A stretch of DNA of 64,000 nt, from positions 1-64,000 of the forward strand of contig JBEWZL010000306.1 in the NCBI GenBank assembly GCA_045837725.1. Reading direction: 5' to 3'. The stretch is from Vermamoeba vermiformis. Its lineage: Eukaryota; Tubulinea; Echinamoebida. Under the pieces are notes generated by a model. That model saw nothing but the letters and a program-made list of their open reading frames with translations. It made no database searches and was not told the origin of the DNA. The position numbers were made by a program, and so were the translations under genes. Positions within the stretch are counted from its first letter, which is position 1, and every line of letters starts with the position of its first letter. Of the stretch, positions 47,701-59,348 are shown one piece after another.

Positions 47701-50486
47701 TGTTTGCAACAAGTTCAACTTTGTCAACGAGTTGACTAACTACCTCTACCGCAACGGTATGAAGCAATACATCGAAGCCTACGTTCAAAACTTCCCCGTC
47801 AACACACCCGCTGTCGTTGGTGCTCTTTTGGACAATGAGGCCAACGAAGACTTCATTCGTGGCTTGCTCCAAACTGTTGGTGGCTTGTGCTCCGTTGAAT
47901 TGTTGGTTGATGAAGTCGAGAAGCGCAACAAGTTGAAGATTTTGCAAGGTTGGTTGGAGAAGCGAGTCTCTGAAAGCAACAAGGAACCCGCCACTCACAA
48001 CGCTTTGGCCAAGATCTACATCGATACTCAACGCGACGCTGAGGCCTTCTTGACCACCAACATGTTCTACGACAGCAAGGTCGTCGGTAAATACTGCGAG
48101 AGCCGCAACCCTAAGTTGGCTGTTGTTGCCTACAAGAGAGGTTTCTGCCACACTGAACTCATTGAAGTTACCAACGCCAATGGCTACTACACTTTGCAAG
48201 CCAAGTACCTCGTTGAACTTCAAAACTTCGAGCTCTGGCAACAAGCTCTTTCCAACGACAACACTCACCGTGATGCCGTTGTCGACGCTGTTATCAACAC
48301 TGTCATCCCTGAAACCAAGAACACCGATCAAATCAAGGCTACCCTCAAGGCCTTCGGTCACATCCCCGACAAGCTCTTGTTGTTGTTGGAGAAGATTGTC
48401 TTGGGCAACACTGAATTCGGCAAGTTCGCCAAGCTCCAAAACTTGCTCATCGTCACTGCCGTCCGCTCTGAGCCCACCAAGGTTATGGACTATATTACCC
48501 GTTTGGATGCTTACGACGGCATTGAAATCGCCGATGTTGCTCTCGGTGCTGGTTTGAACGAGGAAGCTTTCTTCATCTACCGCAAGATGGGCGAGCACGT
48601 CAAGGCTATCAATGTCTTGTTGACCAAGATTCAAGACATCGAGCGTGCTACTGACTTCGCTGAACAAACTAAGCAACCTGAAGTCTTCACTGAACTCGCC
48701 AAGGCTGAATTGGCTAGCGGCAAGGTCAAGGAAAGTATTGACGCTTACATCAAGGCCCAAGAGCCCAACAACTACAACGCCGTCATTGAGGCCGCCAAGA
48801 AGGCTGATTTGTACGACGATTTGGTCAGATACTTGCAAATGGCCAGAAAGAAGGCTCGTGAGTGGAAGATCGAAACTGAGTTGGCTTACTCATTGGCCAA
48901 GATCAACAAGTTGAACGAGCTCACTGACTTCATCAGCGGACCTAACTACGCTCGTATCCAAGACGTCGGTGATCGCTGCTTCGAAGAAGGTTTGTACGAA
49001 GCTGCTCGCATTTTGTTCAGCAACAACAACAACCACTCCCGCTTGGCCGCTACTTTGGTCAAGTTGAAGCAATACGCCGCTGCTGTTGAAGCCGCCCGCA
49101 AGGACGGTGCCATCAGCACTTGGAAGAACGTCTGCAAGGCTTGCGTTGAAGCCAAGGAATTCAAATTGGCTCACCAAGCTGGTCTCCACGTTATTGTTCA
49201 AGCCGACGAATTGGAGGATCTGATCCGATTCTACGAGCGACGAGGCTACTTCAACGAAATGTTGGAGCTCCTCGAAGATGGTTTGCACCAAGAGAATGCC
49301 CACCCGTCCTTGAAGACCGAGTTGGCCATCCTCTACTCCAAGTACAGCCCTCAAAAGTTGATGAAGCACATCCAAGCTTACCACGACACTATCACGATCC
49401 CCAAGGTCGCCTCTGTTGTTGACAAGAACCAACAATGGAGCGAGTTGTGCTTCTTGTACACCAAGTACGGCGAGTTCGACAAGGCCATTAACTGCATGAT
49501 CAAGCACTCTGCTGATGCTTGGGACCACATTACCTTCAAAGAGACCATCCTCCGTGTTTCTAACATCGACCTCTACGACGAGGGTCTCAAGTTCTATGCT
49601 AACGAACAGCCCACTTTGGTCAACGACTACTTGAAGACTATTGCCAATGTCGTCGAGAACCGTCGTGTCGTTTCTACTGCCAAGAAGAACGGCTACCTCG
49701 CTTTGATCAAGTCTTACTTGGAGTTTGCTCAAGAGAAGAACGTCCAAGAGATCAACGACGCCCTCAACGATTTGTACATTGAAGAAGAGGACTACGAAGC
49801 TCTTCGCAAGTCCGTTGATCTTTTCGACAACTTTGACAGCTTGTCTTTGGCCAAGAAGCTCAAGACCAACGAGCTCCTCGAGTTCCGACGCATCTCTGCC
49901 CACTTGTACAGAGTAAGTAACTTAGAGGCCGTTCATACTTGCGATCACGTGCTAACAGTTTTGTTATTAGCGTAATGGCCACTGGGCTGAGGCTTTGGAA
50001 ATCTCAAAGGCAGACAAGCTTGACGAGGAGTCCGTGAAGACTGCTGCCGAGTCCAACAACACTGAAGTTGCCGAGGACTTGTTGCGATACTTTGTCCAGA
50101 CCAAGAACTCTCACAGCTTCGCCGCTGCGTTGTTCACTTGCTACGACTTGGTCCGCCCCGACGTTGTTTTGGAGTTGGCTTGGGAGAGCAAGATGATCGA
50201 CTTTGCTATGCCTTACATGATCCAATTTGTTCGCGAGTACACTACCAAGGTCGACAAGTTGGAGAAGGCTTTGCAGTTCCAACAACAGCCTATGATGGTT
50301 GTTCCTAACATGACCAACGCTCCTTTCGCATCCAACCAAGGAGTGGCAATGCAACAATTGTTCGCCACGAACCCTAACCCTGGCGTCGTTCCTCCTCAAA
50401 TGACCGGTCAACCCATGCCTCCTCAAATGATGGGACAACAATTCGGTCAATTCCAAGGTGCTCCTCAACAGTTCTTCCACCAATAA
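44737..50486 (+). CDS. Clathrin heavy chain
   Basis: Seven exons: 44737-44772, 44904-45120, 45300-45461, 45542-45657, 45719-46549, 46721-49912, 49971-50486; 1689 aa, the normal length. It forms the triskelion leg of clathrin coats on endocytic and Golgi vesicles. The N-terminal beta-propeller is clear (LTSLGVDPNNINFQK, DSAIMHPKG, VSFWKWISDTTIAIV, QLYSAERKVSQTIPGHAA), as are the linker, the alpha-solenoid repeats of the leg and the trimerisation region (FVREYTTKVDKLEKALQF), ending in a Met/Pro/Gln-rich tail. The first exon is only 12 codons and uses a weak donor (GTTGGT); it supplies the conserved residues before LTSLG. Strong codon bias marks high expression. Long open frames on the opposite strand are by-products of that bias. 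Confidence 0.97.
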
Positions 50487-50957
50487 GCGAGATCTTGGAA
50501 CAACACTTTTTTGCTGTATTAATCGATAAATAATATAAAAATCTATTTAAAATAGTTTATTGTGAACTAGGATCGTGGTGCAGCGCTGTCGTACAAAAAA
50601 AGGTGGCAAATTTCGTCGCTTAATTTTGGTTTTCATTGAGATCCAGCGGCACGCGAAGACTTGGCGCGACTTCTTGCACACCATTACGATATTATTGTTG
50701 TAACTAGACACCACAAGTCTACTATTTATTTAGACTTAGAAGAAGACATAAAGAGCCGCATTAACTTGGTAGAGGCGAAACCGATCTGTCTGCGATCCAC
50801 TTCTCAGTGTTTTGCTAAAAATCTAAAAAATACAATTTAGCACCGCCAAATACTATTTTTAAATAGCGTAGGTATTAAAATTCATTTCTAAATGGTGTAG
50901 TATTTATTCACTAACGTTTTGTAAATACTGACAGGATTTAAAAACAAGGTTCTGCAA
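50487..50957. other. Intergenic region
   Basis: 471 bases with the clathrin 3' flank and the carrier promoter. No RNA gene, repeat or frame of interest seen. Confidence 0.5.
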
Positions 50958-53037
50958 ATGAGTAATTCAACTGAATCAAAGAACCAAAATACAGGTATGT
51001 TTTGTATAATTTATATCTCTGGTTTAAACTCATTGACGTCTCCAAACTATTTTATGAAATCCGTTGCTCCTTTTCGCCGCGTTTTCCTATTTGCAAATCA
51101 TAATTATAACTTGATCGGTCGTAAATTAGCACTTATTTTGGAGACTACAAATAATTGTTTACAGCAACGTTAAACGGATTTGCCATACTCATCATTCCTA
51201 TTCTATATAAATATTATAGCCTTAGAACTAGCCCGCAAGGCTTACGGAATATCCAATAATGCGAAAGAAATAGCAAACAAAATAACAGAGACCGAAACTT
51301 TTGATGCGATCTCTGGATCTCCCAGTGAACCGCTCAAAAGTTTTATATACGAACCATTAATATCCCCATTGATTGCATTGCTAAGTACCTTTAAAGTTGT
51401 AACTTTGCGTGCCTTCGATCATATTCTCGCGTCGGCTATTGGCGGTACACTGACGGCTTTGTCTGGTAAGTCTTATTTCCATCAGATCGCTCAGAAATTT
51501 ACAAAATTAATTGTTTATCGAATTATCAGTAATAACATATTGCAAATAATGCCATTTCATAAAGGCGCCTTTCGACAATTCGAAAGTAGATCGCAAGTTA
51601 ACGGAGAAGAAACGAACCATTTTTCCGTTTCGCCGATTACTTAAATAATTATAATTGTATTAGTTTAATTACCTTTGACTATCGACATTGGACATAATCG
51701 GAGTTGACTCCGTTCATGAAACTATTATCAAATTGAACTAGCGATCCTGGTTTATTTTCATCTGCGCAACAGCAAATATTAACGAGCTAATTATTAATAT
51801 TTCCTTATTTAGTAACGCCACTCGATGTCGTTAAAGTCAGGCTACAAGCACAAGTGGATCCGCGACATGCCAAACCACTGCCTGCTCAAACAGTTCCGCT
51901 CAGCACTGCTGCACATCCAGTGCGACTTAACGGCACTATTGTAAGTCAATAATATTATATACCTAATGCTACAAATACATTTGGATCTTGGACTAACACC
52001 AGGGTTCACAGGATGCGATTTTCAAAATAGCTCGACTTGAAGGAGTGACGTCATTGTGGCGTGGATTGGTCCCAACGCTCGTCATGACAGTGCCGGGCGT
52101 GGCGCTCTATTTCACTTCGTACGAGAAATTCAAAGCTGAACTCAGCGGACTCGGTCACTTGACACCACTCGTGGCCGGAGCTGCAGCAAGAACTTTGACT
52201 GCGACCCTCACGTCACCTTTAGAGCTGTTTAGAACAAACATTCAATCACATAATAGGAATATAAGTAAGTCTTGTAATCTTGAAAAATGTCGCTGAACTC
52301 ACCCTCGAACAATTTTTTCACGGAGCTGTTTTTGAATATCAATTGAAATGAAACGTTTCGTCGTTAAAAATTCAATACTTATACACGTGCTATTTTTAGG
52401 TGCACTTACTTTGGCGAAACAGATCGTCTCACAAGGCAAATTTTCACATCTGTGGATCGGTCTCGGTCCTACATTGTTCAGAGACGTGCCATTCTCGAGC
52501 ATATATTGGGGTCTATATGAATTCACTAAGCACCAGTTAGTCACAAAAAGACACATTGAAAACCAAAATCAGATGAAGCATAGATTGAACGACGGATCTG
52601 AACCAAAAGTCATTCGAACATTTTACGACACATTTTTGATTCCATTTATCTCTGGTGCCACTGCAGGCGCCATTGCGGCGACAGTCACAGTACCATTTGA
52701 TGTTATTAAAACACGCATGCAAATGGATGTTGATTTGCACGGTCGAGTAAGTCACGACCTTTGTCTGACCCATACTTTTGATACTAATTTTCTGCCTTAG
52801 AAAACACAATCGGCTTTGCAATTGTTCCGCCAAGTAGCGAAGAACGAGGGTATGCGTGGCCTAATGAAGGGCGCTGTGCCTCGTGCAACACGTGTCGCTC
52901 CAGCGTGTGCGATTATGATCAGCTCGTACGAACTGTTTTCAAGATTTTTGTTGAAGAGGAAAAAAGCAGAAGAAGAAAAGAAGAGAAATATGAATAGTAG
53001 TGATAGTATCTCTAGTGTTAATAATACTCGGGCTTGA
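50958..53037 (+). CDS. Mitochondrial carrier, SLC25A39/SLC25A40 (Mtm1) type
   Basis: Six exons: 50958-50994, 51220-51465, 51813-51940, 52003-52264, 52400-52746, 52801-53037; about 418 aa. Three carrier repeats carry the PxD/ExxK/R signatures: VTPLDVVKVRLQAQ, TSPLELFRTNIQ and VPFDVIKTRMQMD. The segments HILASAIGGTLTALS before the first signature and GLGPTLFRDVPFSSIYW, GATAGAIAATVTVPFDVIKT later fit the SLC25A39/40 and yeast Mtm1 subfamily, linked to mitochondrial glutathione import and metal homeostasis. It has a longer N-terminal extension (about 75 residues) and a lysine-rich tail. The first exon is 12 codons plus one base. Confidence 0.92.
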
Positions 53038-53193
53038 AACATTGTTTGATACAAAAATAAAACTTGTAAATATTTACTGCGAAAACTAGTAATTTTAACA
53101 ACTAAAGCTCTTCTAAGATCTTCTTACGCAATTGAAGATCGGATTCAGCACGGGTTATGATACGAATTATTGGCCCTGTTAGGCCATTGCATA

Positions 53194-54765
53194 TCACTCG
53201 TAGTCCATTCGCAGATCTGTCTCAAGGTGCTCCGTAATAGGCTGAATAACTTCCATCAAATCTCCGAACAGGTTGGCTGGTAAATTTTGCTTGAATCTAA
53301 GGCCGTTGATTTCAATCTGAACTGTTCTTCGTCCTTGAAATTCTTCGTCTGAATCATTTTCTTCATCATCGTCATCTTCACTGCCACTTCTTTCTTCATT
53401 TTCAAGATCGGACCCCAAGTTATCAGCGCTAGTCTCGTCTTCCATTTCCGACGATTTCTTTTGCATGAACTTAATCATTTCTTTTGATTTGAGGAATTTT
53501 TCAACCTCAACGAAGGTTTTATCGACAAATGAAGGAGTGAGTTGGAGCGACCGAATTTGTTGGTTCTTGCCAGACTTCAACGAATCTATCTCGAAAGAAT
53601 ATCCAATGAGGTGCCCTGTGCATTTTGCAATTAGTTTGTATTGCTATTGCGGTGGCCGCAAAGGTGCATTGAACAGTTACCTGAATCGTTGAAGGATAGA
53701 TCAAAGCCGTCGCCATCTCTTGCGTCTAGACGACGCTATGTAATAAATCTATCGTAAGTCCAAACCCTAACCCTCGGAACTTCAAAAAACTACTTTACAT
53801 TAAAAAGACTTACGTATTCAATTAATAACGATTTTTGTTGTTTGCTTCCATAAATGGTATTTCTTTGAAATAAGCGCGGATTTTCATTGCACATAAGGCA
53901 TATTTAAGCCGTGTCACCTGTCATTAATAAAACGTTAATTTTCGAAAAGCTCTCAAAGCTACCAGTAAAATGAAATAAATCACGGTGCATAGCTTACCAT
54001 TTCTTCCTCGAAAAATTTCCAGCTATTTTGGGGATCTGGATTCGTTGAGAGAAAGTTGCCGATCTGAGTGCTGTCTATTGGGCCCTTTGTTGCGTGGTAT
54101 TTATCTTGATGATCAATTTCAATATAAAAGGAGGCGTTACTGTGTTGTAAGTCTAAGAACGGATCGTCTTTGTTTTGTTCAATTAACTCCGCAAACTTCG
54201 ATGTTTCCTTCATGTTCATTATTCCTAACACTTCATTATAAACGTTGATAAATTTAAAGCGATCTTCGAACATTTTTTGAGCAGTTTCAGATTTTTCGTC
54301 GCTCGATCCCTTTGTCCTGCAACATTAATGTCAGAAATTCAAGCTCAAATTAATATTTGAAGAACGAAGTACCGAATAGCAAGTTCAGATGATTTGACAG
54401 CAGTACCATCGCCTCTGATCGTGTAAGTAACATGTCTCTCTCTGCCTTTTTCTTCCCCATGACCGTAGATAGCATAAGAAAGTTCTATTGCCTTATTAAC
54501 TGCTTTAACCACCTAAAATTTAGGGCTCGTAAATAATTTAATGGTTAGGAATTTTTTTCCGCTTACCAGCGCCTTGATCTGCTTACAAGTGCATGCAAGA
54601 GCTTGCATTACAATAGTATTGGGGCACACTAATACGATATTTTCTATAATTTCTGGAGGGAGAACTTCCTAAGTAAAAATAACATTATAAATATCGCGAA
54701 GTACGTTATTAGGACGTCGTGATTACCCCAAAAATTTTCCTCTTCTTTGTCGCTCGTTCTTCCAT
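53194..54765 (-). pseudogene. F-box-like/acidic array, copy 1 (frameshift in exon 5)
   Basis: Minus strand with the same seven-exon layout as its neighbours: exon 1 from 54765 (MEERATKKRKIF), an F-box-like exon 2 (EVLPPEIIENIVLVC ... LACTCKQIKAL), exon 3 (VVKAVNKAIELSY), a long exon 4 (GIMNMKETSKFAELIEQN) ending near 53996, exon 5 (RLKYALCAMKIRAYFKEI), exon 6 near 53693-53738 (DGDGFDLSFNDSG) and exon 7 at 53615-53194. Exon 7 has an acidic Asp/Glu/Ser linker and the C-terminal module (RRTVQIEINGLRFKQNLPAN). Exon 5 starts in the conserved frame but must end in another (LLIEY) to splice onward; read straight it meets TAA. Either a one-base error or a recently broken copy. The rest is intact. Confidence 0.6.
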
Positions 54766-55000
54766 GGCATAAATACTGGCTGCCAATAAAAATACAACAA
54801 TGAACTGCCGACAGCTTGTGCACCCAATCACAAAATCAAGCAATTTAGTATGGTAAATTTCTAGTTGGACAGTACGCGTGGACCATATACGGAACCGTCA
54901 TATCATTATACGTCAAAAATGAATGACTTGACCGTGGAAGTTCACTCTTTATTTTAAAGATTTTCGTTGGCGCGAAAAATCCAAGACGCGCGACACGTTG

Positions 55001-56859
55001 TCAGTACTCGAAATTAAGGCTGAGGGGCAGTGTCACGAGTGCCAAAGTGTCCATCAGTCCCGCGAGGTCTTTATTGGACATTTCTCTGTAGCTGTATTGC
55101 GTGCCATTCAACTCAATCTCCACTACTCGGCAACGCTTTTTTTTGTCGCGTTGTTCGTCTTTTTCATTACTCTTATCCTTGTCACACTCCTCTCTAGTAC
55201 TTTTATCATTCTGTTCTTCATCTTGCTCGGTATTATTGTCTTTATTTTTGCGTTCAGGATCATTCTCGTCCTCGCCACTGCTACTGCACTTGTTGTAGTT
55301 GTTCTCTTCTTCATCCTCAATTTCACTCCTTGACGAGCTGCTGCGACCTGATTGGTCGACCGATAATTTCTTGACGATACATGTTGATTTTACTTTCGAG
55401 CGGATGTAGGCTCCAACCTTTTTCAACACGTGTTTCAATAACGAAGGTCTATACTGAATCGCTGCATATTCTGTGTCGTATCTAGCGTCCCAGTGACGAT
55501 CGGTCCAATCGATTTTTCGGCCATTTACGTAGCCTTGGAAAGTTTTAGTAAGGGAGACAGATCCACATCCGCACCAGTCAGAATTTCGTACCTGTATCAA
55601 AGCAATATAATTCCCAACTATCATGGCTGATCTCGTCGTTACCCTATAATACTGTTATTTCTTCTGTTGGCCGAGGATTATAGAATTTCTCGATCGTGTT
55701 GAACTTACGCAACGAACAATGACTTTATCACCAAATTCTCGCTTTGTTCGAATTTTCTTGTAAAATTTCTTGACTTTAAGGGCACATAACGAACACTTAA
55801 GCCGCTTTGTCTGAAGATCCGACAAAAAAAGTTGATTAGATTTTATCGTTAGGTCTACGAACTATCGTGTATGATGTATTTACCATCAATTCATCTAGAT
55901 TCCACCAATTTTCTCGTCTTTTAGTATCAAGATCCGGATCTTCGTCTTCAGATTCGTCTTCCTCAGATGTGATAGTCTTTCCATTGCTTATATCTTCATT
56001 CTTATAAGTGTATCTTATTCGTTTAGTATCAACTTGAACGTCAAATAAGACTTTATCGAGCGTCACCGAGAATAGCAGATGCCATTTGAGTTTGTATTTC
56101 CCTTTCCGCGCAATAATAGTTTCTAAGAAAAGTTCCTTTAATTTGGCTTTATCTGTCATATTCATAATATTCAATAGCTTAGAAATGAGTTTATCGACCT
56201 TGGCGCGATCCTCGAGCTTTTGTTGAATTGTTTGAATTTCTCGTAGTCGTCGTCTCGACATCCCCTCTCGCGAACTGCGTTTTTAAAAATTAGTAACATT
56301 TTACGTAACAACGCGCTTGTTATAACATACTTTCGACTAAATTTTGTCTTTTTAATGGCGCATCCGTTCCCCTTAATGACGTACTCCGCGGTAGTTTTTT
56401 CTTTTGAATTTCCGCTTACTTTAAACAACTGAAAACGAACGATTATGCTTTTCTTGAGTATATTGGATACCTAAATAATTCAGATCAATATCAAAAACAC
56501 TAAGGCATTAAGTTTTAATTACCAGCGCATTGATCTGCTTGCAAGTGCACGCTAAAGACTCCAACGTGATCGTGTTCGTGCAATAAAGCAGAATATTTTC
56601 GATCATTTCCGCTGGAAGGAGCTCCTAGCATTAATAATAGTAATTAATACTAATAATTAAAATTTATTCCAACTTATTTTTTATTTTACGCAACAGTAAT
56701 TATCCTTCGTATCACAATCCTCGCCAATATTAATATTGATTTATTTTGGGTATTTAGGATTAATATCGTTTGTTCAAGCCACGCGGCTTAGTTCAGATGT
56801 GCAACTCAGTTTACCTGGAACAGCTTCCGTTTCTTCGTGGGTCTAGTATCATCTTCCAT
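55001..56859 (-). CDS. F-box-like/acidic array, copy 2
   Basis: Minus strand, seven exons: 56859-56815, 56624-56523, 56470-56331, 56275-55884, 55810-55709, 55643-55592, 55533-55001; about 455 aa. Exon 1 is a basic start (MEDDTRPTKKRKLFQ). Exon 2 is F-box-like (ELLPAEMIENILLYC ... LESLACTCKQINAL). Exon 3 is beta-rich (IIVRFQLFKVSGNS). Exon 4 has a helix with NIMNMTDKAKLKELF, a strand pair and an acidic stretch ending WWNLDELM. Exon 5 is RLKCSLCALKVKKFYKKI. Exon 6 has the SWELYCFD motif. Exon 7 begins GYVNGRKIDWTD, then a long Asp/Glu/Asn/Lys linker and a C-terminal module (VEIELNGTQYSYREM). Probably a nuclear or cytosolic ubiquitin-adaptor-like protein; the function is unknown. Confidence 0.72.
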
Positions 56860-57224
56860 TTTCGAAACTAAAGGTTCACATATTAAAATAAATTGTGGCT
56901 GTCACCTTTATGACTATAATAAAGTTCGATCGTGCTGAAAAATCAAATTTATTGACAGAAGTGTGGTCAATCAGGAGTTAATTATTATTGACAACTATTA
57001 TATCCTCTTCAGGTTTGGTGATAGGCTCAAGAATCACCAAAAAAAGACTTTTCTGAACAAATTCTTTCAGATGCAATCGAATTCAGTCGCGCTTGCCTGC
57101 AATGTCATACACTGCTCTTCATGCACTTGTACTTCCATTTACCTTAGTAGGCATATTATGAATAAGTTGTGGTTGTTTTTGCGCGGCAAACGATAATTGG
57201 CGGAGAGCGATGTTTTTTCCTTTA

Positions 57225-59064
57225 TTAGTAAGTGAAGTCAAGGCCGAGCGACTGTGTAACAGGTACTAGAATGTCCATCAGTCCCGCGAACTCATGTTCG
57301 GACAATTGTTTGCACGTGCACTTCGTGCCGTTCAACACAACCTCCAAGGATCTGCGACGCTCATTTTCATCTTGTTTGCTGCCAGAGCTACTGTTATCTT
57401 CATTATTACTATTGTCTTCGTTATTGCTATCTTCTCTATCATTTTCATCTTCGTCTTCGTTACTATTATTAGAACTGGCATCCGCACCATTTTTATTTCT
57501 TTTTTCGGCCAGATCCGGGTTTGTCTTTTTCTTAGTTTTGAGAGATTTCAAGGTACTGATATACTCCTTAATCTCATCGAATATAGGTTTCATTATGGAC
57601 GGTCGATATTGAATCGTTTCAATGTGTCGATCATCTACGAAATTCCATTGCCGATCGCTCCAATCAACGTGCATACCAGTTACATAGCCTTAAATGGACA
57701 TTAGCTTATTTGCTATGCGTAATAATAGCGTCATATAATTAAATTGTCGGATGCGATCCACATCATCTTTTTTTGGCTCGTACCTGTATCGCTGCAATGG
57801 AGTTCCCAACCTTCGTTATCAACATTGTCGTTACCCTATAATATATTTAAGCGTTATTGTTTGCGCAAAATGAACTTGAAGAGGCCTAGCATTGGCTTAA
57901 GAAATCGGATGGGGTTTTGAAAGGCTGATCTGTCGCACTTACGTATCGAATACTAATAGAATTATTTCCTTCGAGTCCAAACCCTATTTTCTTGAAAAAT
58001 TTCTTCACTTTAAGCGCACACAACGCACATTTTAGTCGCTTGATCTGCGATCGGCAAAAGTCGATTAGAAAGTTATATTCGTCCTATTTAATATCAAATA
58101 GATCTTTCATACCAATATATCATCTAGATGGTCCCAATCTTCGCGGGTTTCAGTGTCAAGATCTCGATCTTCATCGATTATGTCCTCCGCATCCTTCTTT
58201 TTGTGTTTTTTTTTGTTCGAATCGCTGTCCGTATCTTCATTCTTATATAAGTATCCTAATTGGTGGTTATTGACTTTAATTTCGAATAAGGCTTTGTCCA
58301 ACGCAAACCCGAATAGCTTATCATTTTCATATTTCTTTATAATTTCTTCGAATTTGGCTTTATCTGTCATATTCATTATATTTAATAGCTTAGCAACGAG
58401 TTTGTCGAACTTTGCGCGGTCATTGAGCTTTTTTTGAATTGTTTGAATTTTTTCTTTCGAGCTGCCTGGTGAACTGCTGAAAAATTAGTAACTGTTATGA
58501 TTAGTATATATATTTTAACGTACCTCCACGTATATTTGGATTTTTTGATGGCATCGCCGAAGCCGTTAATTGTATATTTTACTGAGGTTTTTTCTTTTAC
58601 GTGATTCAGATCAAACAATTGAAAACGAACGCTTATGCTATTCTCGAGCATATTCGATACCTAAATGATAAAAATAAATAGTTATAAGCGATAAATCATT
58701 TGTTATTGATTACCAGCGCATTGATCTGCTTGCACGTGCACGCCAAGGAGTCGAGCGTCGTGTTAGGGCACTGCAATATTATATTTTCAATAATTTCAGC
58801 CGGGAGGACGTCCTTTTAGTAAATACAAATTAATTGAATTAGTACAGCCAGAGAAAGTTATTAAAAATTCCAAATAAATTTGTGGTTGATTTTTACAGGC
58901 ACAATGATTATGCATTCGTTTATAAATGCACGATTTAATTAATTCCGCGCAAAAAGGAAAATTTTCTGGGTGCATCCAGTGCATTACGGATGTGACAGGT
59001 CGAAAGTCCCTTCAATTACCTGAAACAACTTTCGCTTTTTCGCAGATCTAGTATCTTCTTCCAT
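57225..59064 (-). CDS. F-box-like/acidic array, copy 3
   Basis: Minus strand, seven exons with the family layout: start 59064 (MEEDTRSAKKRKLFQ), F-box-like exon near 58812-58714, beta-rich exon near 58660-58525 (ISVRFQLFDLNHVKEK), exon 4 near 58478-58113 (NIMNMTDKAKFEEII ... REDWDHLDDILV), exon 5 near 58047-57943 (RLKCALCALKVKKFFKKI), exon 6 near 57836-57784 (EGWELHCSDT), exon 7 57689-57225 (GYVTGMHVDWSDRQWN, an Asn/Glu/Asp/Ser linker, then VVLNGTKCTCKQLSEHE). All frames are open. Closest to copy 2; the two share the WDL/WEL-x-C motif and the same C-terminal ending (LGLDFTY versus LSLNFEY). Confidence 0.72.
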
Positions 59065-59178
59065 AAAGTAATGGTTAACAAAAATGTCAGCACTTGTGCT
59101 GTGGTAGTGCGTTTTAAACGAAAAATCAACTTTTGTGCTAGTAAGTTCCTTTATCATCGATGTTTTTGACGGTCACTA

Positions 59179-59194
59179 GTTGACACGTGTCAAC
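59179..59194. promoter_or_regulatory. Palindrome GTTGACACGTGTCAAC
   Basis: Longest version of the recurring palindrome: 16 bases, perfect, about 115 bases upstream of the start of F-box-like copy 3 and 155 bases downstream of the stop of copy 4. Further TGACAC and GTGTCA half-sites lie within 100 bases. Confidence 0.4.
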
Positions 59195-59348
59195 AAGGTG
59201 AACACTTGACACTTCCAACGATCACTCCGTTCAGTCCTCGGTTCCAGCTCCGCGTAAATTCCTGAAGTCAGTGCGTGTCAACGCCATAATAGAGTAGCAA
59301 ATATGGCTATATTGGTCATCTTCTTGTCCAGTAATACGTCAAATTTAA

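Noticed and set aside
46643-48838. A 731-codon open frame on the minus strand opposite clathrin heavy chain
   Set aside because: It is composed of Val/Leu/Gln/Ser-rich low-complexity residues expected from the reverse of biased TTG, CAA, AAC and GAC codons; no introns, domains or start context of its own.
48890-49903. A 337-codon minus-strand open frame, also opposite clathrin
   Set aside because: Same explanation: mirror of strong codon bias in the solenoid region; no recognisable motif.
53763-53776. Telomere-like CCCTAACCCT in an intron of F-box-like copy 1
   Set aside because: Less than two full repeat units, no extended array nearby; chance is adequate.
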